Assembly (NCBI RefSeq): GCF_000753865.1
Contig: NZ_JQFW01000006.1
Location: forward strand, 124,001-188,000
From: Alteromonas sp. LOR
Lineage (GTDB): Bacteria > Pseudomonadota > Gammaproteobacteria > Enterobacterales > Alteromonadaceae
Length of the DNA stretch: 64,000 bases
Direction: 5' to 3'
Shown piece after piece: positions 8,592 to 17,258 of the stretch. Numbering within the stretch: the stretch's first letter is position 1; every line of letters starts with the position of its first letter. The notes beneath the pieces are model-generated. The model did no database searches. It worked only from the letters and a program-made list of their open reading frames with translations, and was not told the origin of the DNA. Both the position numbers and the translations under genes were made by a program.

Positions 8592-11189
8592 ATGAGAAAA
8601 CTCGTATTAAGTTCCAGTGTGGCCCTTGCACTGGGTCTAGCAGGCTGTGGTGGCTCCGATGAAACCCTTTCCGACATTCAGGCCGAAACAGAAGTACAAA
8701 CCCCATTTTCGCGAATAGTATTTGATCCAGCAGCAGGGAATCTTAACATTCCCAACGACTTATTAATGCTGCCAGGCGATGATGGCTTTTTCGATTACAC
8801 ATTAAACATACCGGTTGCCGATCCCACTGATTTTGGCGACCCGCAAAACGCATTAAACGTATTAGACGGCTGGTCGACACAACATCCATTTGTGATTAAT
8901 GTTGAAACGCCGGTGAATACGTCACTGGATGAGTCATCACTGTCTTCAGGTATTTTGTTGTTTGAAGCAACCTTAGGTCTTGACCAATCTGATCCAGATT
9001 GCGCACAAGTTTCAACGCCATCAGCAGGCTGTAAGTTAGGTGAACAGCTTACTTTCGGCGTAGATTATGTGTTGAGCTTGGCAGACAACAACACGGTTTC
9101 ATTTGTACCTCTAAAGCCGCTTAAACCAGCGCAGGGTTACATGCTTGTAATGACGACCGACCTTAAAGATTCATCGGGTAAGTCGGTGCAAGGTTCTACA
9201 ACTTGGGATTTAGCAAGGCTAGATATCAATACAAACCCACTAGCGACGGACGACCAGCTGCAGCTTCAAGGTCTAGTTAACTCACTGGTTAATCCACTGA
9301 TTAGTGCTGGGTACGAACGTGAAGAGCTGACCTACGTGTCTGCGTTTACTACTCAGTCTATTGCTAACTCTCTTGATACCATCAAGAAGGTGATGATTAG
9401 CGAATTTGCTGCCCGCGCAGGTGCTGGCGACCCTACGGCAGGACAAGCGTTACCTGCAATTGTAGTGGGTGATGCCGATGAAGATCCTACCGCAATGGAA
9501 GCACTCAATCTCGTTACTACCGAAGTAGTAGCAGGAGCAGTGAATACAGGTAAAGAAGGCTTACCGGCTCAAACCCAAGCATTTATTGATGCAACGGATT
9601 TTAGTGCATTAGAAACGTGTGCTGGTTTAGCAGGTACAGTGTCTGGTCAGCTTTCTGCACAGTGGGGCCCGCTGAATGAGTTCGCGGTAGGTGTTTCTAC
9701 TGCAATCCTAACCCAAGTCGGTCCATTCTGCGCGGCCCAGCGTTATGAAGGAAATATTAACCTTCCCTATTTCTTGGGTGTTCCATCTGCTGAAAACCCA
9801 CTTGCACCGGTTAACCAGTTTTGGACTGCAGCCTGTGACAGCGGTATCGTGCTAGCAGGCGCTCCACAGGAAGCGTTAGCAGCGGCGACGCCAGGTCCTA
9901 ATGCGCAAACGTGTTCTGCGCTAGGTCTTGCCGATCTTCGCGTTAACGGTGAAAAATTAGATAGTGCTCGTAACATTACTAAATTCAACCCATATCCACA
10001 GCCTACTGGCGGTAATATGGGCACTGAAGCGCTAGATGTTCAGGTAACTATTCCAGACCCAGCCATTGCAGGTGCTATAGGTTTCCCTATCAGTATGCCT
10101 GAAGCAGGTTGGCCTGTAGTTATCCTTGCTCACGGTATCACTAGTCAAAAAGAAGACATGTTAGCTATTACCGGTACACTAGCGCTAGCAGGTGTAGCCT
10201 CGGTTGCAATCGATCAGCCCATTCACGGTAGCCGTGGATTCGACCTTGATGGCGACGGAATGGATGACCTTAATGCAACGTCGGTAAGTGCAACGCACTA
10301 TATGAACCTTGCTAGTTTGCCTACTGCAAGAGACAACCTGCGTCAAAGCGTGTCTGATTTACTTGGTTTGCGTCTTGGCCTTAATGCGGTAGTCGATACC
10401 ACAGCTACACAGGGTGTTAAGTTTGATACAAGTCGTGTATCAATCATGGGTGTATCGTTAGGTGCTATTACAGGTGGTAATTTTGCAGCCTTAGCAAATA
10501 CGTCCATGGGCGGCGATTTAGCTGCACTTGACGGCATGTTTGCAATCAAACAAGCGTCTCTTGAGTCTCCTGGAGGCGGTGCAGCTCAATTCTTAATTGA
10601 ATCACCGTCGTTTGGACCGCTGATTAAAGGACTTCTGCTTTCTCAAGCATCAGATGACTTCGTTGCGCTATTGAACCAGTTGTTTGAAACAACTGATGTC
10701 AACGAAGCTCAGCTAGTTGAAGCGGTCGCCTTGTTTGAAGCAAACCTTACTGAAGCACAAGCAGCCGCGGTTAACGCTGTTTTTGCTGAGTTTGCCTTTG
10801 CTGCACAAACCGTAATGGATTCAGGTGACCCAACGAACTATGCACAAACTCTAGGTAGTAATACCCCTGTGCACATGATGACAGTAGTGGGTGATGGCAG
10901 TGCAGAAAACCTGCCTGACCAAGTTATCCCTGTTTCTACTGCGTTGCCGTTGTCTGGTCAGCTTCCACTAGCTAACATCATTGGACTTGAGCAGGTATCA
11001 ACGACAGTAGGGCCTCAAGCAGACCCTATCAGTGGACTGGTACTGTTTAACAGTGGTGCTCATGCATCTAGCTTGAGCCCGGCTTCAAATGCCGCAGTGA
11101 CCGCAGAAATGCAGCGTCAGGTTGCAACGTACGTCTCTTCTGATGCAGGCCTTCTGCCAATCAGTGATGAGTCTGTCGTCGCAAACTAA
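8592..11189 (+). CDS. Pla-1/cef family (VolA-like) extracellular lipase lipoprotein
   Basis: Large predicted lipoprotein of 865 residues with an alpha/beta-hydrolase domain. The signal peptide ends in the lipobox LAGC (Cys19). The N-terminal region (FSRIVFDPAAGNLNIPND and following) is typical of the Pla-1/cef lipase family, to which the Vibrio surface lysophospholipase VolA belongs. The nucleophile elbow is G-V-S-L-G with Ser622, and VVILAHGITSQKEDM upstream forms the oxyanion-side strand. By analogy it would release fatty acids from phospholipids or other lipids outside the cell. Preceded by a possible regulatory palindrome and followed by a terminator, so probably monocistronic. The family call is firm; the exact substrate is not known. 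Confidence 0.88.
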   Translation: MRKLVLSSSVALALGLAGCGGSDETLSDIQAETEVQTPFSRIVFDPAAGNLNIPNDLLMLPGDDGFFDYTLNIPVADPTDFGDPQNALNVLDGWSTQHPFVINVETPVNTSLDESSLSSGILLFEATLGLDQSDPDCAQVSTPSAGCKLGEQLTFGVDYVLSLADNNTVSFVPLKPLKPAQGYMLVMTTDLKDSSGKSVQGSTTWDLARLDINTNPLATDDQLQLQGLVNSLVNPLISAGYEREELTYVSAFTTQSIANSLDTIKKVMISEFAARAGAGDPTAGQALPAIVVGDADEDPTAMEALNLVTTEVVAGAVNTGKEGLPAQTQAFIDATDFSALETCAGLAGTVSGQLSAQWGPLNEFAVGVSTAILTQVGPFCAAQRYEGNINLPYFLGVPSAENPLAPVNQFWTAACDSGIVLAGAPQEALAAATPGPNAQTCSALGLADLRVNGEKLDSARNITKFNPYPQPTGGNMGTEALDVQVTIPDPAIAGAIGFPISMPEAGWPVVILAHGITSQKEDMLAITGTLALAGVASVAIDQPIHGSRGFDLDGDGMDDLNATSVSATHYMNLASLPTARDNLRQSVSDLLGLRLGLNAVVDTTATQGVKFDTSRVSIMGVSLGAITGGNFAALANTSMGGDLAALDGMFAIKQASLESPGGGAAQFLIESPSFGPLIKGLLLSQASDDFVALLNQLFETTDVNEAQLVEAVALFEANLTEAQAAAVNAVFAEFAFAAQTVMDSGDPTNYAQTLGSNTPVHMMTVVGDGSAENLPDQVIPVSTALPLSGQLPLANIIGLEQVSTTVGPQADPISGLVLFNSGAHASSLSPASNAAVTAEMQRQVATYVSSDAGLLPISDESVVAN

Positions 11190-11212
11190 GCGTTACAAAT
11201 GTTCCATTTAAG

Positions 11213-11236
11213 AAGCCGGCGAAAGCCGGCTTTTTT
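11213..11236 (+). terminator. Intrinsic terminator after the lipase gene
   Basis: Stem AAGCCGGC/GCCGGCTT with a stable GAAA tetraloop followed by six T residues in total after GGC. Confidence 0.93.
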
Positions 11237-11373
11237 GTTTCTAAGTGTGACTGTTATTTGAATGTTGTGTTTTGTTAATGTAATGTGAATTGGTCGGATG
11301 TGTTGTGGCAGCAAGCAAAACGCTTTGGGGTGTTAGCTCGCCATATTTGCATTTATTCACAAGGAAACTATCA

Positions 11374-13953
11374 ATGACAATAACTAAAAATATTCACCCT
11401 ACACGGACTTTAATTGCACTATCTGTTGCCGCCTGTTTAGCAGGATGCGGTGACAATGACAACGACTTTTCAGATGTGCAAGACGGCAGCACTCCAGTGT
11501 CACCGCCACCCGTAGTAACCGCACCTACACCTGTTCCTGCGTTTGACACCGATGGTTCATTAACGGCTGACATTACGTGGACTACTTATGGTGTACCTCA
11601 CGTTAAAGCAGATAATCTTGAAAGCATGGCCTATGGTGTTGGCTATGCATTCGCCAGAGACAATATGTGCGTGCTGGCAGATCAAATTTTGAAATACAAT
11701 TCTGAGCGAGCCAAGTATTTTGGCCCCGATATGCAGCCAGGTAGTGGTGATTCAGAGCACCTTATCAACGACTTTGGCTTTCTTACATTAGGTATTCGTG
11801 AGCTAGCTGAAGACAATTTGCCTCGGTTATCTGCCAATTCCCGAGCCATGTTTCAGGGCTACACAGCGGGCTATAACCGTTATTTAGACGAAACGCCTGT
11901 AGCAGAGCAGGATCAAAGTTGTGCAGGTCAGCCTTGGGTACAACCCATTGATAGCGTAGATTTACTGACCTATTCTTTAGGTGTGGCGTTATTGCCAGGA
12001 GCTGCAAACTTTTTAGGCCCCATGTTCTTAGCCGCGCCTGAAGGTGAAAATTACCTTCCAACCCCAGCGCCAACTGCTGCATCAGGTCAAACTGCAAGTG
12101 CTCAAGCGCAAACACCTTCAAGTGCTAAAAATACGCCAACGACACCATTTAAAATGAACCCATCCATCACCTTACCTGAAAGAAACCCACAGGAAATGGG
12201 ATCAAACGGGTGGGGGCTAGGTAGCGATAAAACCACTAATGGTAAAGGGATTGTTTTAGGTAACCCCCATTTCCCTCACACCGGTAATTTACGCTTTTGG
12301 AACTTCCATGCGCAAATTCCCGATTATTTAAATGTCACTGGGAGTTCCTTAATGGGCCTGCCAGGTGCAGTCAATATTGGGTTTAACGAAAATGTAGCCT
12401 GGACACACACGTTCTCTACAGCAGAGCACTTTGTGGTTTATCAACTTAGTTTAGATGAAGATGATGCGTCTGGAATGAGCCATATAGTCGATGGCAATAA
12501 GCGCATTATTTATGAGAAACCACTACAGATAGAAGTTGCTGTTGGCGGTGGACAGACTATTGCGCTTAATAAAACGTCTTATTACACCAACTATGGGCCA
12601 ATGATAGAAGTGCCTGGAAACTTTGGCTGGGATAATGTAAATGCATTTGCGATTAAAGATGCCAACCTGCCTAATTTTGATGTTGTCGATCACTGGTTAG
12701 CCATGAATATGGCTTCATCGATGGACGAGTTCAAGCAAGCGTTTAAAGATTATGATGGTGTTATCTTTAATAATACGATGGCAGCCTCAAGTGATGGCCA
12801 AGTGTTTTACATTGATGACTCTACTGTGCCAAACCTTACCGAAACAGCTATCAATGAATTAACGACAAACCCACTGCTGATACAAACTAAAGCCGCAGCG
12901 GGCTTTACCGTGTTGCCTGGGTTTATTTCACAATTCGATTTTGATGGCCCCGTACCTTATGAGGAAGCGCCAAAATACGAGGGGGCAGATTCGGTACAAA
13001 ACTCTAACGATAGCTTTTGGCTAACGAACCTGTCTTCACCAATAACGGGTGTTAATCCACTTTATGGCAATACTGAGAATCAACAATCTCTACGCTCTAG
13101 AATGGGCCAGAAGTTTATCGAGACTGAGGCTGGAAGCGATGAGACCTTCACGCCTGAAGAAGTTGAGGAGCTTTTACTAAATAATCGCAGTTATCTTGCT
13201 GAAGACATTTTACCGAGTCTGCTACAAGCATGTACTGAACAAGGTGATACGCCAGTAAACGTTGACGGTACAGATGTAGATATCTCGGCCGCCTGTGATG
13301 CCCTTGGCGCATGGGATAGTACAATGAACACCTCTAGTGTTGGCGCACATGTGTTTAGAGAATTTGCATTCCAGTTTAATCAAAACCCACAGTGGGAAGT
13401 GCCTTTCTCTCTTGAGTCTCCTGTTACAACGCCAACAGGCTTAGTTCAAAACGACACCACCATGCAACAATTAGCAAAAGCGGTTCAGGTTATTGAACAA
13501 GCGGGTGTTGAATTTGATGCTACCCTAGGTGACGTACAGTTTGTTGAGCGAAGCTTACCTAATGGTGCTGCAAGTGGTGAAAAACTGCCTTGGGGTGGTG
13601 CACACAATATTGAAGGTGGTTTCAATGTGTTTGATAGCATTCGAGGCCGTGATGAGACCTTGCTGCCAAGACACCGTTATGAGCCGGTGAGCAACAACAC
13701 CATCATGAGTGCAGAGGCTGGCGGGTATCACATTAACTATGGAACAAGCTGGGCTATGGTGATCAGTTTTACTGAAGAAGGGCCACAGGGACGAGGAATA
13801 TTAACGTATTCACAATCTCGCCAATTCGACAGTGAACACTTCTTAGATCAAACCAGATTGTATTCTGACCAACCTACGCTGAGAGATATTTATTTCACAG
13901 ATGAAGATATTGAAGCAAATACCATTGAGAAGATTACGCTATCGTCACAATAA
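11374..13953 (+). CDS. Penicillin acylase family (Ntn-hydrolase) lipoprotein
   Basis: Predicted amidase precursor of 859 residues. The start at 11374 is chosen because AAGGA lies upstream and the N-terminus then reads as a lipoprotein signal ending LAGC (Cys25); an upstream in-frame start at 11290 would bury the signal. Alpha-chain features (TYGVPHVKADN, GYAFARDNMC) precede a Pro/Ala/Thr/Gln-rich spacer (about residues 228-262). The catalytic Ser277 in MGSNGWGLGS would become the N-terminus of the beta chain after self-cleavage. GIVLGNPHFPHTG follows, as in the family. Substrates in the family include beta-lactams, N-acyl-homoserine lactones and lipopeptides; which applies here cannot be told. 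The 3' end runs into a 17-bp tandem repeat. Confidence 0.9.
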   Translation: MTITKNIHPTRTLIALSVAACLAGCGDNDNDFSDVQDGSTPVSPPPVVTAPTPVPAFDTDGSLTADITWTTYGVPHVKADNLESMAYGVGYAFARDNMCVLADQILKYNSERAKYFGPDMQPGSGDSEHLINDFGFLTLGIRELAEDNLPRLSANSRAMFQGYTAGYNRYLDETPVAEQDQSCAGQPWVQPIDSVDLLTYSLGVALLPGAANFLGPMFLAAPEGENYLPTPAPTAASGQTASAQAQTPSSAKNTPTTPFKMNPSITLPERNPQEMGSNGWGLGSDKTTNGKGIVLGNPHFPHTGNLRFWNFHAQIPDYLNVTGSSLMGLPGAVNIGFNENVAWTHTFSTAEHFVVYQLSLDEDDASGMSHIVDGNKRIIYEKPLQIEVAVGGGQTIALNKTSYYTNYGPMIEVPGNFGWDNVNAFAIKDANLPNFDVVDHWLAMNMASSMDEFKQAFKDYDGVIFNNTMAASSDGQVFYIDDSTVPNLTETAINELTTNPLLIQTKAAAGFTVLPGFISQFDFDGPVPYEEAPKYEGADSVQNSNDSFWLTNLSSPITGVNPLYGNTENQQSLRSRMGQKFIETEAGSDETFTPEEVEELLLNNRSYLAEDILPSLLQACTEQGDTPVNVDGTDVDISAACDALGAWDSTMNTSSVGAHVFREFAFQFNQNPQWEVPFSLESPVTTPTGLVQNDTTMQQLAKAVQVIEQAGVEFDATLGDVQFVERSLPNGAASGEKLPWGGAHNIEGGFNVFDSIRGRDETLLPRHRYEPVSNNTIMSAEAGGYHINYGTSWAMVISFTEEGPQGRGILTYSQSRQFDSEHFLDQTRLYSDQPTLRDIYFTDEDIEANTIEKITLSSQ

Positions 13954-13987
13954 GGCTATCGACAGAATAAGGCTATCGTCAGAATGA
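13938..13987. repeat. 17-bp tandem repeat, three copies
   Basis: Units GCTATCGTCACAATAAG, GCTATCGACAGAATAAG and GCTATCGTCAGAATGA follow each other. The acylase stop codon lies in the first unit, so the array looks like duplication of the gene's last codons into the 3' UTR. Confidence 0.85.
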
Positions 13988-14067
13988 ACGAGGGCTGGTA
14001 TTATGTTGCGCTAACATGTATGACAAATAACGTAGTACACGTTACATAATACCAATAATCGATAGGA

Positions 14068-14112
14068 AGAATGGGGTAGCGCACTTGTAGTTTAAGTATG
14101 CGTACCCATTCT
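14068..14112 (+). terminator. Imperfect hairpin with T tract upstream of sohB
   Basis: AGAATGGG pairs with CCCATTCT, with a bulged inner helix (TA-CGC / GCG-TA), and ATTTTTG follows. It is the first of two terminator-like hairpins between the acylase gene and sohB. Confidence 0.6.
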
Positions 14113-14124
14113 ATTTTTGCTTGT

Positions 14125-14157
14125 AAGGGTTTGAAGTGTTCAAACCCTTTATTTTTT
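14125..14157 (+). terminator. Strong intrinsic terminator abutting the sohB ribosome binding site
   Basis: Perfect 11-bp stem AAGGGTTTGAA/TTCAAACCCTT with a 3-nt loop, followed by TATTTTTTT. The T tract ends only a few nt before the sohB Shine-Dalgarno (TAGGAG, 14161-14166), so any sohB message must read through it. Confidence 0.85.
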
Positions 14158-14172
14158 TACTAGGAGTAAGAT

Positions 14173-15195
14173 TTGGAGTTTTTGTACGAATATGGCTTGT
14201 TTGTAGCCAAAGCGGTTACCTTGGTGGTTGCGTTTGTGGTTGTTGTTGCAACCATTGTTGGCGTAGCAAATAAGCAAAAACACGGTAAAGGGCAATTAGA
14301 GATTACCTCAATCTCAGATCAGCTAAAGGACATTACGCAATACGCTAAGCAGGTACTGCTAGACAAAAACTCGGCGAAAAAACTAGCGAAAGAGCAAAAG
14401 AAAGAAGAAAAAGCGAAAGGCAAGCAGAAGAATGACGATCCGAAGCCGCCTAGATTGTATGTCATCGACTTTAAAGGTTCGATGGATGCAGGCGAGGTGG
14501 ATAACCTAAGAGAAGAAATTACCGCAATTTTGTGTGTTGCAGATAAAGATGATGAAGTCCTAGTGCGTCTTGAAAGTGGCGGCGGTGTTGTTCATGGTTA
14601 CGGTCTTGCTGCTTCTCAGCTTCAGCGCATAAAACAAAAAGGGCTTAAATTGACCGTGTCGGTTGATAAAGTAGCAGCAAGCGGCGGTTATATGATGGCC
14701 TGTGTTGCTGATAAGCTTCTCGCCTCTCAGTTTGCTTATATTGGCAGCATTGGTGTGTTGGCGCAGCTTCCAAACTTTCATAAGCTATTAAAGAAAAACG
14801 ACATAGAGTTTGAGCAACATACCGCGGGTGAGTTTAAAAGAACCCTTACGGTGTTTGGTGAAAATAACGATGAAGGCCGCGCTAAGTTCAAAGAAGAAAT
14901 TGAAGAAATTCATGTGTTGTTCAAAGACTTTGTCCATAGCCAGCGACCAGATATGAACATCGACCGTGTAGCGACAGGTGAGTATTGGCCTGGTACCAAA
15001 GCCAAAGAGCTTGGTTTAATCGATGATATTACAACCTCTGACGACTACATCTTATCTCATTACCCTAAACGAGAAATTTTTAGTGTTAAGTATTCAGTGA
15101 AAAAGAATGTGGCTGAAAAACTTGGTATGTCGGCAGCGTCAGTGGTTGAACGTGTAATCATGAAATCGTGGAGTAAAGCCAGACACTGGTTTTAA
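14173..15195 (+). CDS. sohB: SohB inner-membrane serine protease (signal peptide peptidase-like, S49)
   Basis: Membrane-anchored S49 protease of 340 residues. It starts with TTG, supported by TAGGAG 6 nt upstream and by alignment of MEFLYEYGLFVAK with the E. coli SohB N-terminus; the next Met is about 95 codons further in. One N-terminal membrane segment (about residues 8-32) is followed by a Lys-rich linker (about 70-90) and the protease domain. VDKVAASGGYMMA carries the catalytic Ser, and the general-base Lys is probably in FKRTLTVFGENN. SohB can act as a multicopy suppressor of degP (htrA) loss in E. coli. The leader contains strong terminator hairpins, which suggests regulated readthrough. 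Confidence 0.95.
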   Translation: MEFLYEYGLFVAKAVTLVVAFVVVVATIVGVANKQKHGKGQLEITSISDQLKDITQYAKQVLLDKNSAKKLAKEQKKEEKAKGKQKNDDPKPPRLYVIDFKGSMDAGEVDNLREEITAILCVADKDDEVLVRLESGGGVVHGYGLAASQLQRIKQKGLKLTVSVDKVAASGGYMMACVADKLLASQFAYIGSIGVLAQLPNFHKLLKKNDIEFEQHTAGEFKRTLTVFGENNDEGRAKFKEEIEEIHVLFKDFVHSQRPDMNIDRVATGEYWPGTKAKELGLIDDITTSDDYILSHYPKREIFSVKYSVKKNVAEKLGMSAASVVERVIMKSWSKARHWF

Positions 15196-15205
15196 TCTAC
15201 ATGTG

Positions 15206-15232
15206 AAAGCGGGGCAGTGATTGCCCCACTTT
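15206..15232 (+). terminator. Hairpin between sohB and psrA-like gene
   Basis: AAAGCGGGGCA pairs with TGCCCCACTTT with one C-A mismatch and a 5-nt loop. No T tract follows, so it may be a weak or Rho-assisted end, or a structured leader of the next gene. Confidence 0.45.
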
Positions 15233-15255
15233 ACGAGCAAAATAAGAAAGAAAAA

Positions 15256-15879
15256 ATGGCACGGCAAACGAAAAACGACATTCTCGATGCAGCAGAGTGT
15301 TTGTTCTCCCAAAATGGCTTTTCACACACTTCAATGCGAGAAATCACCACGCGGGCAGGGGTTAACCTTGCGTCGGTCAACTACCATTACGGCAGTAAAA
15401 AAAATCTTATTCAGGCTGTTTTCAAACGCTATTTTGACCAACTTATGCCCCATATCGACATCTGCCTAGCCTCTTTTGAATCTTCAAAAGGCGCCCAAGG
15501 CGTCGAAAAGCTGCTTTACACACTTATTCCACCTATGCTTGAGCTTAATACCGTCACTGAACATGGCACAGCTAACTTCGTTAAACTTCTTGGTAGAGGA
15601 TACAACGAGACTCAAGGCCATTTACGACGTTTTATTATGAAAGACTATGGCGCAACGGTACGAGCACTGGTTAGGGCAATTCAACACTGCTTACCACATG
15701 TGCCAGAAGAAGAGCTATTTTGGCGCTTGCATTTCGCCATAGGTAGCTTCGTCTTTTCCATGGCATCAAGCCAAGCACTCACCGAAATCGCCGAATCTGA
15801 TTTTCAAAAGCACGTTGATATCAGCGAAGTTATTGCGCATTTAGTACCCTTCGTAGCGCAAGGTCTAGCCGGCAGGTAG
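15256..15879 (+). CDS. TetR family regulator, PsrA-like
   Basis: Regulator of 207 residues with a TetR helix-turn-helix (about residues 8-50; TSMREITTRAGVNLASVNYHYGSK). The C-terminal half resembles Pseudomonas/Shewanella PsrA (QGHLRRF, ELFWRLHFAIGSF), a repressor of fatty-acid degradation genes that responds to long-chain acyl compounds. The ATG at 15256 aligns best with PsrA; a GTG start at 15217 would add 13 residues of unlikely sequence and lies inside a hairpin. It follows sohB closely. Possible targets in this window are the lipase and acyl-CoA dehydrogenase genes, but no strong site was found. Confidence 0.85.
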   Translation: MARQTKNDILDAAECLFSQNGFSHTSMREITTRAGVNLASVNYHYGSKKNLIQAVFKRYFDQLMPHIDICLASFESSKGAQGVEKLLYTLIPPMLELNTVTEHGTANFVKLLGRGYNETQGHLRRFIMKDYGATVRALVRAIQHCLPHVPEEELFWRLHFAIGSFVFSMASSQALTEIAESDFQKHVDISEVIAHLVPFVAQGLAGR

Positions 15880-15886
15880 CCGAAAT

Positions 15887-16246
15887 CTAGCGAGGTTGTG
15901 TAGAGCCCGGTGCCTCAGTGTTGAGTTTGTCTGCCCAATACTGTTTTACTGAGAAGCCGCTTTTTTGCGGTTTTGTCTTAGCTTCATTCTTAGGTTTAGT
16001 TTTAGAAGTAGTTTTAGGAGGGGTTTCAGACATAGCCTCTTTCGTCGCTTTCGATGTGGAGGGTGTTTTACTACCATCTTCTAGTAATGCTGCAGTCATT
16101 TCCTGAATCTGTGCCAGCCTCACATTTTTGCCACCATCGATACTGTACCAGCCACTTTTGGCTTGAATATCCGGTCGTTTACCGTTCACACTAGTGTAGG
16201 CGTGAGTAAATTCTTCTATAACGTCGTTTTTATCAGGTTTTGCCAT
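15887..16246 (-). CDS. Small Lys-rich conserved hypothetical protein
   Basis: Unrecognised protein of 119 residues. An ordered-looking N-terminal part (about 1-58, with GWYSIDGGKNVRLAQIQEM) is joined by a Lys/Thr/Pro-rich, probably disordered linker to a short C-terminal motif (FSVKQYWADKLN). The layout of a small domain, basic linker and short helical tail suggests a nucleic-acid or protein adaptor, but nothing in the sequence proves it. It converges on the TetR gene with only 7 nt between the stops. Confidence 0.65.
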   Translation of the reverse strand: MAKPDKNDVIEEFTHAYTSVNGKRPDIQAKSGWYSIDGGKNVRLAQIQEMTAALLEDGSKTPSTSKATKEAMSETPPKTTSKTKPKNEAKTKPQKSGFSVKQYWADKLNTEAPGSTQPR

Positions 16247-16466
16247 GATTTCCCCGTTCTTATTTTGTTTCGCTTATTTTGTTATTCATATTTTGTTATT
16301 GTGCTGCCCTGTTCGAGGCGTTGCTTTGTGCCTTTGCCTTCGTCTTTGCCGATATAGAACTTAGCGGCAAAACTTCCAACACAAAGTATAAAAAATGCTC
16401 ATGGCTTTTATAACGTTTTTTTTACATTCTGTCTAATTTTCAAGCTAATGCTTTAAAGGAGTTCAC

Positions 16467-17228
16467 GTGTCGGTTACTAATCAAGCGCTTAAAACATATC
16501 TAGACGGGTTGCTTAGAGCTCATGAGATAAGCGATTACTGCCCAAACGGCCTTCAAGTTGAGGGCGCTACAGAAATTACAAAATTAGTCACGGGAGTTAC
16601 TGCATCGAAGGCGCTAATTGATGAAGCGATCAAGCGAAATGCCGATGCCATTGTGGTGCACCACGGCTATTTTTGGAAAGGCGAATCTCAAACCATTACC
16701 GGCATGAAAAAGCAGCGATTAAAGGCGTTGATTGAAAACGACATTAACCTGTATGCCTACCATTTACCCTTAGACGTTCACCCCGAACTTGGCAATAATC
16801 GTCAGCTAGCGGACCTATTGGGGATAAAAAATATTGCAGCTGTGTCGTCAGTTAAGCCTACTGGTGTTTTAATGCAGGGGGAATTTGAGAACGCGCTTTC
16901 ATCAGGAGAGTTACGTGATGCATTGGGCTCACTGTTATCACGGACTATTTTGCTTGAGGGCAGTGAAGCAAAACCGATAAAAACGCTAGCCTGGTGCACT
17001 GGTGGCGGGCAGGGCTTTATAGAGCAAGCCGTGGAATTAGGTGTTGATGCATTTATTACCGGAGAAGTGTCCGAACAAACTATCCATACTGCACGAGAGA
17101 TGGATATTGCCTTTTTTGCTGCCGGGCACCACGCTACAGAGCGATACGGTGCAAAGGCACTAGGAGAACACATCGAATCTCATTTCGATGTAGCCGTAGA
17201 GTTCGTTGATATAGATAATCCAGCCTAA
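16467..17228 (+). CDS. Nif3-like dinuclear metal centre protein (YbgI family)
   Basis: Cytosolic Nif3/YbgI family protein of 253 residues. It starts with GTG, six nt after a strong AAGGAG. Family hallmarks are DYCPNGLQVEG near residue 20, the metal-binding VVHHGYFWKG, a second segment LAWCTGGGQGFIEQA, and the C-terminal HHATERYGAKALGEH. Homologues form toroidal hexamers with two metal ions per subunit. Their enzymatic role is uncertain and is left open. The next gene, cmoM, is 30 nt downstream. Confidence 0.92.
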   Translation: MSVTNQALKTYLDGLLRAHEISDYCPNGLQVEGATEITKLVTGVTASKALIDEAIKRNADAIVVHHGYFWKGESQTITGMKKQRLKALIENDINLYAYHLPLDVHPELGNNRQLADLLGIKNIAAVSSVKPTGVLMQGEFENALSSGELRDALGSLLSRTILLEGSEAKPIKTLAWCTGGGQGFIEQAVELGVDAFITGEVSEQTIHTAREMDIAFFAAGHHATERYGAKALGEHIESHFDVAVEFVDIDNPA

Positions 17229-17258
17229 TTATCTCGTTACAGGATGTGAACTCTCACT

